From Streptomyces sp. R302 (GTDB lineage Bacteria; Actinomycetota; Actinomycetes; Streptomycetales; Streptomycetaceae): 64,000 nt of DNA. Below the pieces are notes generated by a model. The model was not told the origin of the DNA and ran no database searches. It saw only the letters and a list, made by a program, of their open reading frames with translations. The DNA lies in contig NZ_JABBGE010000006.1 of the NCBI RefSeq assembly GCF_012927245.1, forward strand, positions 1 to 64,000, read 5' to 3'. Each line of letters begins with the position of its first letter. Position 1 is the first letter of the stretch. Positions 25,392 to 32,830 of the stretch are shown piece by piece. Position numbers and translations under genes: made by a program.

Positions 25392-26753
25392 ATGACAGCA
25401 GCTCCGAGCGCGCGCGAGGCACTGGCCCTCGTCACCGACGACTTCACCGAGCTCCCCTCCGCCGCGGGGCCCGGCGGCGACGGGCCGATCGACTGGCCGG
25501 GGTACGGACGGGCGCGGGCCGCGGCGGCCGCCCGGTCCGGCGAGGACGAGTCCGTGGTCTGCGGCACCGGCACGGTCGGCGGCACGCGTACGGTGCTCGT
25601 CTCCTTCGAGTTCGGCTACCTGGGCGGTTCCATCGGCGAGGGCACCGGGGACCGGGTCGCCGCCGCGCACGCGCACGCCCGCGCCCACCGGCTGCCCGTG
25701 ACCGTCCTCCTGGCGACCGGCGGCAGCCGGATGCACGAGGGCATGCGGGCGCTGGTCCAGCTCCAGCGGCTGGCCGGGGAGTCGGCGCTCACCCGGGCCG
25801 CCGGGCTGCCGCAGCTGGCCGTCCTGCGCGATCCGACGACCGGCGGCGGCTGGGCCACCCTCGGGGCCGGCTCGGACGTGGTCCTCGCGCTGCCGGGCGC
25901 GCAGGTCGGCTTCGCCGGCTCCCGGGTCCGGCCCGGGGACGCCGACCCGGCCGCGTACACGGCGGAGTCCCAGCTCGCGCACGGACACGTCGACGCGGTC
26001 GTCCCCGCGGCGGAGCTGCGGGAGGTGCTGGGCCGCTGGCTGTCGCTGCTCACCCGGCCGGCCGAGGGGCCGGTCCCGCCGCCGTACGCGCTCGGCGCCA
26101 CGGACCCGGCCGCGAGCGGGCGCGACGCGGTGGCCCGCGCCCGCCACCCGGAGCGGCCCCGCGCCGACCGCTACCTCGCCGAGGTGTTCACCGAGCGGGC
26201 GGAGCTGTCCGGCGACCGCGTCGGCGGCACCGATCCGGGGACCCGGTGCGGCTTCGGCCGCCTGCCGGACGGGCGTACGGCCGCGTACGCGGCGCAGTGC
26301 GGGACGGCGACCCGGCCGGCCGGCTTCCGCACGGCCGCCCGGCTGGTACGGCTCGCGGGCCGCCTCGGGATCCCGGTCCTGACGCTGATCGACACCCCGG
26401 GCGCCGCGAACGACGCCGAGGCGGAGCGCGCGGGCGCGGGCCCGGCGATCGCGGAGCTCTTCGGCGCCGTCGCGGAGGCCCCCGTCCCGGTGACCGCGCT
26501 GCTCGTGGGCGAGGGCGGCTCGGGCGGCGCACTGGCGCTGGCGGCGCCCGGCAACACCTGGGCGACCCCGGACTCGTACTTCTCCGTCATCGCCCCCGAA
26601 CTCGCCACCGCCATCCTGAAGCGCGCCCCGGAGGACGCGGACGCCACCGCCGACGACCTGCGCCTGCGCCCGGACGACCTGGTCGCCCTGGGGGTCGTAC
26701 GGGGCGTGGTCGGCGCCCGGCCCGCGCCGGACCGGGGCGGCGCGGACGGCTGA
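25392..26753 (+). CDS. Carboxyltransferase (acyl-CoA carboxylase beta/alpha fusion type)
   Basis: 453 residues with two crotonase-fold halves. The first (about 50-215) has FEFGYLGGSIGEGTGDRVAAA and LLATGGSRMHEG; the second (about 270-445) has GRLGIPVLTLIDTPGAANDAEAE and LVGEGGSGGALALAAP. These are the acyl-CoA and carboxybiotin sites of the transcarboxylase component of acetyl/propionyl-CoA carboxylases, but the protein is shorter than AccD5-type (~530) subunits. GGGAGG precedes the ATG. No biotin-carboxylase gene is nearby. Confidence 0.8.
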   Translation: MTAAPSAREALALVTDDFTELPSAAGPGGDGPIDWPGYGRARAAAAARSGEDESVVCGTGTVGGTRTVLVSFEFGYLGGSIGEGTGDRVAAAHAHARAHRLPVTVLLATGGSRMHEGMRALVQLQRLAGESALTRAAGLPQLAVLRDPTTGGGWATLGAGSDVVLALPGAQVGFAGSRVRPGDADPAAYTAESQLAHGHVDAVVPAAELREVLGRWLSLLTRPAEGPVPPPYALGATDPAASGRDAVARARHPERPRADRYLAEVFTERAELSGDRVGGTDPGTRCGFGRLPDGRTAAYAAQCGTATRPAGFRTAARLVRLAGRLGIPVLTLIDTPGAANDAEAERAGAGPAIAELFGAVAEAPVPVTALLVGEGGSGGALALAAPGNTWATPDSYFSVIAPELATAILKRAPEDADATADDLRLRPDDLVALGVVRGVVGARPAPDRGGADG

Positions 26754-26826
26754 CACCTGACGCCTCCGGGCGGGCCGTGACCGAGTCCCCGTCCCGGTCG
26801 GCCCCGTCCCTCCGGGACCGGCCGGA

Positions 26827-27150
26827 TCAGTCGTCGTGCCGTCCGCCGCCGGCCCGGCGCCGGGTCCAGCGGACCACCATGCGCAGGAGCAGGATCAGCG
26901 TCACCACCCACGCGGCGGCGAAGGCCCAGATCAGGGCCGGTGTCGAGGTCGCCACGGCGAGGACGAGCAGGGTGAGCGTCAGGGCCCCGAGAGCCACGGC
27001 GCCCACTCCGCCGCGCCCCGCGATCCGGGGCAGCCGGGGGACCTGCCGGTGTTCCCCCATGCGGCTGGCCAGGCGGTCGTCGGCGCTCAGGTCCGCCTCG
27101 ATCTCGGCCAGTACGCGCCGCTCGTGCGCGGAGAGCCGGGCCTCGTCCAT
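26827..27150 (-). CDS. DUF3040 membrane protein
   Basis: 107 residues. The N-terminus LSAHERRVLAEIEADLSADDRLASRM is the DUF3040 signature; two hydrophobic segments (about 50-68 and 71-88) follow, then a basic tail. These proteins are abundant and uncharacterised in actinobacteria. GGAGGAGG precedes the ATG at 27150. It is divergent from the sigma factor gene, with a 257-base gap that holds a 15-bp tandem repeat. Confidence 0.8.
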   Translation of the reverse strand: MDEARLSAHERRVLAEIEADLSADDRLASRMGEHRQVPRLPRIAGRGGVGAVALGALTLTLLVLAVATSTPALIWAFAAAWVVTLILLLRMVVRWTRRRAGGGRHDD

Positions 27151-27241
27151 CGCGGACACCTCCTCCGGTCCGGGATCCCGCGCGCGACGGCGGGGTCGCT
27201 CCCCCGAGCGGCTACCCGCCCGGGACGGCTTCAGACCCGCC

Positions 27242-27290
27242 GGAACGGTCGGGGGCGGAGCGGTCGGGCGCGGAGCGGTCGGGGGCGGAG
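27242..27290. repeat. 15-bp tandem repeat, about three units
   Basis: Units GGAACGGTCGGGGGC, GGAGCGGTCGGGCGC and GGAGCGGTCGGGGGC follow head to tail, with the start of a fourth (GGAGCGG). They occupy the divergent gap between the DUF3040 and sigma factor genes and could hold regulator sites or be a slippage product. Confidence 0.5.
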
Positions 27291-27407
27291 CGGGGCCACC
27301 CGAGTTCTCACGGCTTCTCACGGCGCACGGTCCACCCGACCTTTTACTCAAGGGCCAAAAGGGTCAAAATGTGCCGAGTGGGAATCCTCTTTACAAGGAG
27401 GAATGTC

Positions 27408-28334
27408 ATGGCCACGGGTCGAGTCGTAGACGCACCCCCGCTTCCGTCGCCCGCACGCGAAGCGACGTCGACGTCCGCCGCCACGCGCCGGCGGGCACTC
27501 GGGGGGCTGCCGGAGCCGGAGAATCCGCTCTCGTCCTCCACCGACGACGCGCGGACCCTCTCCGCGGCGATGTTCGTACGGCTCCGGGAGCTCGACGAGG
27601 GCAGCCCCGAGCACGCGTACGTGCGCAACACCCTGGTCGAGCTGAACCTGAGCCTGGTGAAGTTCGGCGCCCGGCGGTTCCGGGGCCGTCCGGAGCCGGT
27701 GGAGGACATCGTGCAGGTGGGGACGATCGGGCTGATCAAGGCGATCGACCGGTTCGACCCGGACCGCGGGGTCGAGTTCTCCGCCTTCGCGCTGCCGACG
27801 ATCGTCGGCGAGATGAAACGATTCTTCCGGGACACCGGCTGGGCGGTACGCGTGCCGCGCCGGCTCCAGGAGCTGCGGATCGACCTGGCCAAGGCCTCCG
27901 ACGCCCTGGAACAGCGCGACGGGCACCGGCCCGACCGCGCCGAGCTCGCCGAACGGCTGCACCTCACCCCGGAGGAGGTGGCGGAGGGGGAACTCGCCGC
28001 CAACGGCTACACCGCCCACTCCCTCGACGCCCCCGTCGGCGACGCCGAGTCGCAGGCCCCCCAGGGGACGGCCGGACGGCGCACCGCCGTCGACGAACCC
28101 GCCTACGAGCTGATAGACGACCTGAGCTCGCTGCGACCGCTGCTCGACCGGCTGTGCCCCCGCGACCGGCTGATCCTGTCGCTGCGCTTCGGCGAGGAGC
28201 TGACACAGGCCGAGATCGGCAGGCGGATCGGACTCTCCCAGATGCACGTCTCCCGGCTGCTCGCCCGCATCCTCGGCGAGCTCAGGGACGGTCTGCTGGA
28301 CGACGACGCCACGGAGGACGCGACGGCCTGCTGA
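27408..28334 (+). CDS. RNA polymerase sigma factor, SigB/SigF/SigG family
   Basis: 308 residues, group 3 sigma-70. Region 2 (ELNLSLVKFGARRF, DIVQVGTIGLIKAIDRFDPDRGVEFSAFALPTIVGEMKRFFRDTGW), region 3 and region 4 (LSLRFGEELTQAEIGRRIGLSQMHVSRLLARI) are complete. The ATG at 27408 has a textbook AAGGAGG; an in-frame ATG at 27369 is less likely. An unusual ~45-residue tail precedes region 2. Such factors serve stress or development and are held by anti-sigma/anti-anti-sigma proteins; candidates for both lie immediately downstream on the opposite strand. Confidence 0.9.
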   Translation: MATGRVVDAPPLPSPAREATSTSAATRRRALGGLPEPENPLSSSTDDARTLSAAMFVRLRELDEGSPEHAYVRNTLVELNLSLVKFGARRFRGRPEPVEDIVQVGTIGLIKAIDRFDPDRGVEFSAFALPTIVGEMKRFFRDTGWAVRVPRRLQELRIDLAKASDALEQRDGHRPDRAELAERLHLTPEEVAEGELAANGYTAHSLDAPVGDAESQAPQGTAGRRTAVDEPAYELIDDLSSLRPLLDRLCPRDRLILSLRFGEELTQAEIGRRIGLSQMHVSRLLARILGELRDGLLDDDATEDATAC

Positions 28335-28776
28335 CCTCCAGCCACACCACCTTGCCCGCCGCCCCGGGCCCCCGGTCCGAGGATCCCCAGTCGGTCGCCA
28401 GCCGGTCCAGGACCATCAGCCCGTGTCCGCCGGGCAGGGACGGCGAACGGGGGGCGAGTCGGCGGGGATGGTCGGGGCTGCGGTCGGCGACCTCGACCCG
28501 GAGCAGCCCGTCCGCGTGCCGGAGCACGAACTCCTCGGGGCCGCCGCCGTGCAGACAGGCGTTGGTCACCACCTCGGAGACCAGGAGCAGGACGTCCTCG
28601 ACCCGCTCCCGGGCCAGGGCGCTCTCGGCGGGGGTCCAGCCCCATTCGGCGAGCGCCTCCGCGGTGAAGTCGCGGCAGCGGGAGACCGCGCCCACGCTGC
28701 CGCGCAGCAGCAGGCGGCGGGTCTGCGCCACGGGTGTGCCGCCGCCTCGGGTCTCGTCGCTCTCGCGCTCGCGCAT
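28282..28776 (-). CDS. ATP-binding (HATPase_c_2) protein, anti-sigma-like
   Basis: 164 residues of the RsbW/SpoIIAB-type serine kinase fold: N-box LLLVSEVVTNACLHG, G1 box VEVADRSPDHPRR and PGGHGLMVLDRLATDWG. In Streptomyces this large family includes true anti-sigma factors and orphan regulators. The ATG at 28776 lies 17 bases after the STAS gene stop with no strong ribosome site; a GTG at 28887 would overlap that gene by about 95 bases. Its 3' end overlaps the convergent sigma gene by 53 bases. Confidence 0.78.
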   Translation of the reverse strand: MRERESDETRGGGTPVAQTRRLLLRGSVGAVSRCRDFTAEALAEWGWTPAESALARERVEDVLLLVSEVVTNACLHGGGPEEFVLRHADGLLRVEVADRSPDHPRRLAPRSPSLPGGHGLMVLDRLATDWGSSDRGPGAAGKVVWLEVSRPSRPPWRRRPADRP

Positions 28777-28792
28777 GATGACCGGCGGCCCG

Positions 28793-29320
28793 TCAGACCG
28801 GATCCCCGGGACGGCCGTCCGGCTTCCCGGGACGGCCGTCCGGATCCCTGGGGCGGGCACCGCCCGCCCGGGGGGCCGAAGCGTCACCGGGGCCGTCGGC
28901 TGCCGGGCCCCGGCCGTCGGGCGGGTCGTCCGCGAGGGCCTCGTGGGCGTCCGCGTACACCCGGAAGACGTGCAGCGCGCCGGTGATCTCGAACATCCGG
29001 TCCACCGGGGGGCGCAGTCCGGCCAGGTCGAGGCGGGCGCCCGCCTCCAGGGCCCGGGCGCGGGCCCTGAGCAGCAGGTTCAGGCCGGTGGAGTCGCAGA
29101 AGTCGAGCCCGGCGCAGTCGACGACGAGCCGTGCCGCGTCGGCGTGCTTCTCCAGGGCGGTGCCGAGCGGTTCGGCCGTGTCGTGGTCGAGTTCGCCGAG
29201 CGGTGCCACGACGACGGTCTCCCCGCCCCGGTCGAACCGTACGTCCACCCTGAGGCGGCCCGGCCGACCCGTCGGCGGACCGCTGCCGGGCGCACCCTCC
29301 TGGCCTTCCCCGCCGTCCAT
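28793..29320 (-). CDS. STAS-domain anti-anti-sigma factor
   Basis: 175 residues. The STAS domain (about 23-130) has the phosphorylatable serine in DFCDSTGLNLLL (Ser77) and GELDHDTAEPLGTAL at its N-terminus. A Pro/Gly/Asp-rich tail with repeated DGRPG units follows. The ATG at 29320 has GGTGAGG upstream, better than the ATG at 29350. With the following kinase-like gene it makes a two-gene partner-switch unit facing the sigma factor. Confidence 0.83.
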   Translation of the reverse strand: MDGGEGQEGAPGSGPPTGRPGRLRVDVRFDRGGETVVVAPLGELDHDTAEPLGTALEKHADAARLVVDCAGLDFCDSTGLNLLLRARARALEAGARLDLAGLRPPVDRMFEITGALHVFRVYADAHEALADDPPDGRGPAADGPGDASAPRAGGARPRDPDGRPGKPDGRPGDPV

Positions 29321-29398
29321 GCACACCTCACCTTCACCGGGTGAGTCCATTTTCGGCCAGTACGCCCCGCCCTGCGAGCAGAGGGCCGGGGCGGCGGC

Positions 29399-30607
29399 TC
29401 AGACGGTGGACGGGGGCGGCGTCCAGCGGTGGTGGCGGGCGACGCCCGTGTCGACGCCGTACTCCTTCCTCAGGTGCTCCGGGACCGCGTAGTGCATCAC
29501 CCGGCCCCGGGTGAGCGTGGACAGTTCGAAGACCGAGGTCAGGTGGCCGATCCGGTCCAGCGCCCAGGCCGCGAACGGCGACGCGTCCTCCACCGACTCC
29601 AGGACTCCGAGCAGCGGCGGCAGCGCCTTCACCGCGGTGTCCCAGCGGCTGCGGGGCACGTCGAGCCAGTCGCCGACCGTGTCGCCGACGAGGTGGCGGA
29701 TCAGGGCGGAGACCACCGGGTCGAAGAAGGTGCCGGGCACGACGTCCTCGTACAGGTCGATCAGCTGCCGGGTCAGCACCACGCCCTCCTCCGAGGGGCC
29801 CATGTGGCGGAGGAGGTAGAGGTCGAGGAAGGCGCGCGCCTCGTCGAGGGTCTTCGGTACGACCGTCTGGTCCACGCCGAGGATCGCCCCGACCACCCGC
29901 CAGGCGTAGGAGTACGCCTCCGCTCCCTCGGTGGACATGTGGACGCCGAGCCGGTGGAGGCTGTCGAGGACGAGCATCGAGAAGAACATCTGCCCGCCGA
30001 TCATGTCCTCCTGGCAGATCGGCACGCCGTCGGCGGCCGTGTCCCAGCGGTCGGCGCGGATCAGGTGGTGGCGGATGGAGGCGTGCAGGAGCCGCACCTT
30101 CTGCGCGGCGGGGACGAACCGGCCGCCGGCCTCGAAGGCGTCGGGCCGCATGAGGTACGTCGTGAACTGGCCGGTCTCCGCCATGCGCTTGCTCGGGTAG
30201 TGCAGGCCGTGGGTGGCGGAGAGCAGCCGGGCGACGCGCGGGACGACGTAGCAGGCGGGCATGGAGGCGAAGGAGAGGGCGGTGTTGATGTGGACGTTGT
30301 TGTCGGTGAAGAAGAGCCGGGCCTTCTCCATCTCGTTCCAGTCGACCCAGGCGGGCGGGACGGCCGTCGCCTCCAGGTACTCCCGGGCCACGTCGGGCAG
30401 GCCGGCGGGGAGCTCCTGGCCGGAGACGGAGACGTACCGCATGAGCGAGTTGAAGAGGCCGACCTCACCGCGTTCGAAGAGGGTGGCGACGACGGCGTCG
30501 GCGAGCTCGTCGCCGCTGTGGCGGAGGGCGTCGAGGGAGGCGTCGGTGTACGGGGTGGGGGTGAGGGTGGCTGTGGTGTGGGTGGCTGTGCTGTGGGTGC
30601 CGGGCAC
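29399..30607 (-). CDS. Lcp/MpaB-like oxygenase (DUF2236 family)
   Basis: 402 residues, matching the length of latex-clearing protein Lcp without its Tat signal. The family core PACYVVPRVARLLSATHGLHYPSKRM and KVRLLHASIRHHLIRADRWD, with the His expected to bind haem in the latter, are present. Family members are b-type haem oxygenases that cleave isoprenoid chains (Lcp) or are fungal MpaB/MpaB' oxygenases. It starts at a GTG with CTGGAG upstream, 29 bases after a polyprenyl synthase gene. Confidence 0.8.
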   Translation of the reverse strand: MPGTHSTATHTTATLTPTPYTDASLDALRHSGDELADAVVATLFERGEVGLFNSLMRYVSVSGQELPAGLPDVAREYLEATAVPPAWVDWNEMEKARLFFTDNNVHINTALSFASMPACYVVPRVARLLSATHGLHYPSKRMAETGQFTTYLMRPDAFEAGGRFVPAAQKVRLLHASIRHHLIRADRWDTAADGVPICQEDMIGGQMFFSMLVLDSLHRLGVHMSTEGAEAYSYAWRVVGAILGVDQTVVPKTLDEARAFLDLYLLRHMGPSEEGVVLTRQLIDLYEDVVPGTFFDPVVSALIRHLVGDTVGDWLDVPRSRWDTAVKALPPLLGVLESVEDASPFAAWALDRIGHLTSVFELSTLTRGRVMHYAVPEHLRKEYGVDTGVARHHRWTPPPSTV

Positions 30608-30636
30608 GGCGGGCGCTCCAGGGGGCGGTGGGGAGG

Positions 30637-31692
30637 TCAGTGGTGGCGGACGGCGGCGCGGTGGGCGAGGTCCGTGAGGGCGCGGTGGGCGGCGGCCGGC
30701 AGGTCGAGCTCGTCGAGGGTGCGGACGGCCTCCTCGACGCGGCCGGTGATCATGCGCTCGACCCGTGCGGGCGCGCCGAGTCCGGCCATGAGGGCGCGGA
30801 CCTCGCGCAGTTCGCCGTCGTCGGGCCGCCGGTCCCCGGCGAGGGTCCGGCGGAGCAGCTCGCGCTGCGCGGGATCCGCGGCGTTCCAGGTCTCGGCGAG
30901 GAGGACGGTGGGCCGGGCGGCGCGGAGGTCGTCGAGGGGCGCCTTGCCGGTGCGGGCGGGGTCGCCGAAGAGGCCGAGGAGGTCGTCGCGGAGCTGGAAC
31001 GCCTCGCCGAGCGGCAGCCCGTAGCGGGAGAACCCCTCGCGGAGGGCGGCGGGGGCGCCGGCGAGGAGCCCGCCGAGGAGGAGGGGGTGTTCGACGGTGT
31101 ACTTGGCGGTCTTGTAGCAGATCACCTTGAGGGAGGTCCCGGTGTCCGGCGGGCCGCCGGTGTGCAGGATCTCCAGGGCCTCGCCGGCGACGAGTTCGCG
31201 CGCGAGGGCGGCCCAGAGGGGCCGGCCCCGGGAGAGGTACGCGGCGGGCAGCCCGGACTCCGCGTAGAGGCGGCCGGCGAGGGCCATCAGGTGGTCGCCG
31301 AGGAGCAGGGCGAGCGCGCGGGCCGCCGCACGGGGCCTTCGGCCGAGGTGCGGCAGGGCCGCGAAGTGGTGGTGGGCGGTGGGTCTGCCGTGCCGCAGGG
31401 GGCTGTCGTCGATGAGGTCGTCGTGGACGACGGCGGCGGCGTGGACGAGTTCCATGGCGGCCGCGGCCCGCATCAGGGCGTCGCTGTCGGGCTGCCCCGC
31501 GGCCCGCCAGCCCCAGTAGCAGAACGCGGCGCGGAGGCGTTTGCCGTGGCGGGCGGTGGTGCGCAGGGCCTCGGCGAGCGGGTCCAGCGCGTCGTCGACG
31601 GCGAGGAGTGCGGTGGCCTCGTCGTCGAGGAAACCGGCGAGGACCGCGTCCGTACGCGCCTTGAACTCCTCCGGCACCCAGACGTCAGGCAT
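30637..31692 (-). CDS. Polyprenyl diphosphate synthase (GGPP-synthase-like)
   Basis: 351-residue trans-isoprenyl synthase. The first Asp-rich motif is DDLIDD (91-96, within VHDDLIDDSPLRHGRPT); KTAKYTVEHPLLLGG and the second motif FQLRDDLLGLFGD follow. It joins isopentenyl diphosphate units to an allylic primer. The residues before the first Asp motif (MELVHAAAVV) have no large aromatic stop, so products longer than C15 are likely. It overlaps the preceding small gene by eight bases. Confidence 0.85.
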   Translation of the reverse strand: MPDVWVPEEFKARTDAVLAGFLDDEATALLAVDDALDPLAEALRTTARHGKRLRAAFCYWGWRAAGQPDSDALMRAAAAMELVHAAAVVHDDLIDDSPLRHGRPTAHHHFAALPHLGRRPRAAARALALLLGDHLMALAGRLYAESGLPAAYLSRGRPLWAALARELVAGEALEILHTGGPPDTGTSLKVICYKTAKYTVEHPLLLGGLLAGAPAALREGFSRYGLPLGEAFQLRDDLLGLFGDPARTGKAPLDDLRAARPTVLLAETWNAADPAQRELLRRTLAGDRRPDDGELREVRALMAGLGAPARVERMITGRVEEAVRTLDELDLPAAAHRALTDLAHRAAVRHH

Positions 31693-32041
31693 CGGGGGCC
31701 GCCTCGGTACGGACCTGCCGGGCCTGTCGGGTGTCCGGATCGGCGGCGGGGGCCTGCGCGGCGGCCCGGCGGGCGGCGGCCTCGCGGGCGAGGAGCTCCA
31801 TGTGCGGCACGGAACGGGGGCCGTCGCGGTCGGCGGCGAGGCGGTCGAGGGCCAGCCGGCCCCGGGCGCGGAGGTCGGCGGCGGCGTCCTGGGCGAGGTC
31901 GGCGGAGTCGGCGCGGCCGAGGAGCGAGCGGAGCGAACCGGCGGCGGTGCCGATCGTCTCCACGACCAGGTCGGCGAGGCCCGCGGCCATCAACAGGGCC
32001 TTCTCGTCGGGGCGTTCGCCCGGGGGCGTGGGGTGCGTCAT
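31685..32041 (-). CDS. Small Ala-rich protein coupled to the polyprenyl synthase
   Basis: 118 residues, mostly predicted helix (LADLVVETIGTAAGSLRSLLGR, AQDAAADLRARGRLALDRLAA). No known domain recognised and no signal peptide. GAGGAGCC precedes the ATG at 32041 and the 3' end overlaps the synthase start, so it is first in a three-gene operon with the synthase and the Lcp-like oxygenase. It may be a small partner subunit. Confidence 0.65.
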   Translation of the reverse strand: MTHPTPPGERPDEKALLMAAGLADLVVETIGTAAGSLRSLLGRADSADLAQDAAADLRARGRLALDRLAADRDGPRSVPHMELLAREAAARRAAAQAPAADPDTRQARQVRTEAAPDA

Positions 32042-32141
32042 GCCGGCCGGCTCCTCGGGGGGAGAGAGGGGGATCGAGGTGGGTACCGGGCCAGCATCGG
32101 GCATGGGCGGGGGCGTTCCCGAGCCGCGCTCACTCGTTCAG

Positions 32142-32206
32142 GTGATCACGGCCGGGAGTTCCGGTGATCAGGGCCGGGAGTTCCGGTGATCGCGGCGGGA
32201 TTTCCG
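32142..32206. repeat. 22-bp tandem repeat, three units
   Basis: Units beginning GTGATCACGGCCGGGAGTTCCG recur at 32142-32163, 32164-32185 and, with changes and one base shorter, 32186-32206. They occupy the divergent gap between the prenyl operon and the lipoprotein gene; GTGATCAC itself is palindromic, so the array could hold repeated operator sites. Confidence 0.6.
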
Positions 32207-32264
32207 GTGGGAGGAGCGTGAAGGCGTCTGGAACTTCCGCTCCGATCCGGGTACTTGCTTGGTC

Positions 32265-32795
32265 ATGCTTCGCACGTCCGCGGGGACCGCACCCCGCCCC
32301 CTCGCCCGCCGCGCCGCACTCGCCCTGGTGGCGTCCGCCGCGGCCCTCCTGACGGCGGGCTGCCAGGGCGTGCACCGGTGCACGCTGGTCGGCGCGGAGT
32401 CGGGCGTGACGGCGACCTGGAGCCCGGCGGACTTCCCCGCGGGCTCGCGCTACAGGATCTGCGCCGACGCCGAGTGCCGAGAGCGCGAGGAGCCGGCGGG
32501 CGGGCGACGGCTCCACCACCTTCCTCCAGGTGCCGCTGCCGGAGGAGGACGGGCCGCGGGAGGTGACGGTGCGCTTCGCGGTCATCGCCCCGTACGGCGA
32601 ACCCGACGGCGAACCGGCCGACGACGAGCCGGCGGGCGGGGACGGGACCCGGCCGAAGGCGGCCGGATCGTCCGCGAGTCCTCGGCGAGGGTCACGCTGA
32701 GCGGGTCGACCCCGAACGGCGAGGGGTGCGGACCCGCCGTCTGGCAGGCGGGGGTCCGCGTCGATCCTCGGAAGGGCCTGGTCAGCCCCGGGTGA
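32265..32795 (+). CDS. Lipoprotein, coding signal shifts frame twice
   Basis: The open frame is 176 residues. Residues 1-32 are a signal with lipobox LTAGC (Cys33), then CTLVGAESGVTATWSPADF. Between about 32507 and 32650 this frame is Arg/Gly-rich, while the +1 frame reads GDGSTTFLQVPLPEEDGPRE and on through VTVRFAVIAPYGEP; after that the original frame again reads naturally (SARVTLSGSTPNGEGCGPAV). An extra G near 32507 and a missing base near 32652 would explain it. Function unknown. Confidence 0.6.
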   Translation: MLRTSAGTAPRPLARRAALALVASAAALLTAGCQGVHRCTLVGAESGVTATWSPADFPAGSRYRICADAECREREEPAGGRRLHHLPPGAAAGGGRAAGGDGALRGHRPVRRTRRRTGRRRAGGRGRDPAEGGRIVRESSARVTLSGSTPNGEGCGPAVWQAGVRVDPRKGLVSPG

Positions 32796-32830
32796 GAGGG
32801 GCGGCCGCTACGGGTGAGAGTCGTGGGCCG

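Noticed and set aside
27355-27400. SigB-type autoregulatory promoter before the sigma gene
   Set aside because: Only a weak GGTC-N14-GGGAAT resemblance to the GNNT/GGGTA consensus is present; not enough to call.
28776-28887. Earlier GTG start (28887) for the HATPase gene
   Set aside because: It would overlap the STAS coding region by about 95 bases and adds only Pro/Gly-repeat sequence that mirrors the STAS tail repeats.
24929-29344. A single 1471-codon open frame on the plus strand
   Set aside because: It runs through the carboxyltransferase, DUF3040 and sigma factor genes in other frames; its composition is Arg/Gly/Pro shadow, an effect of very high GC. Only the first ~55 codons look genuine.
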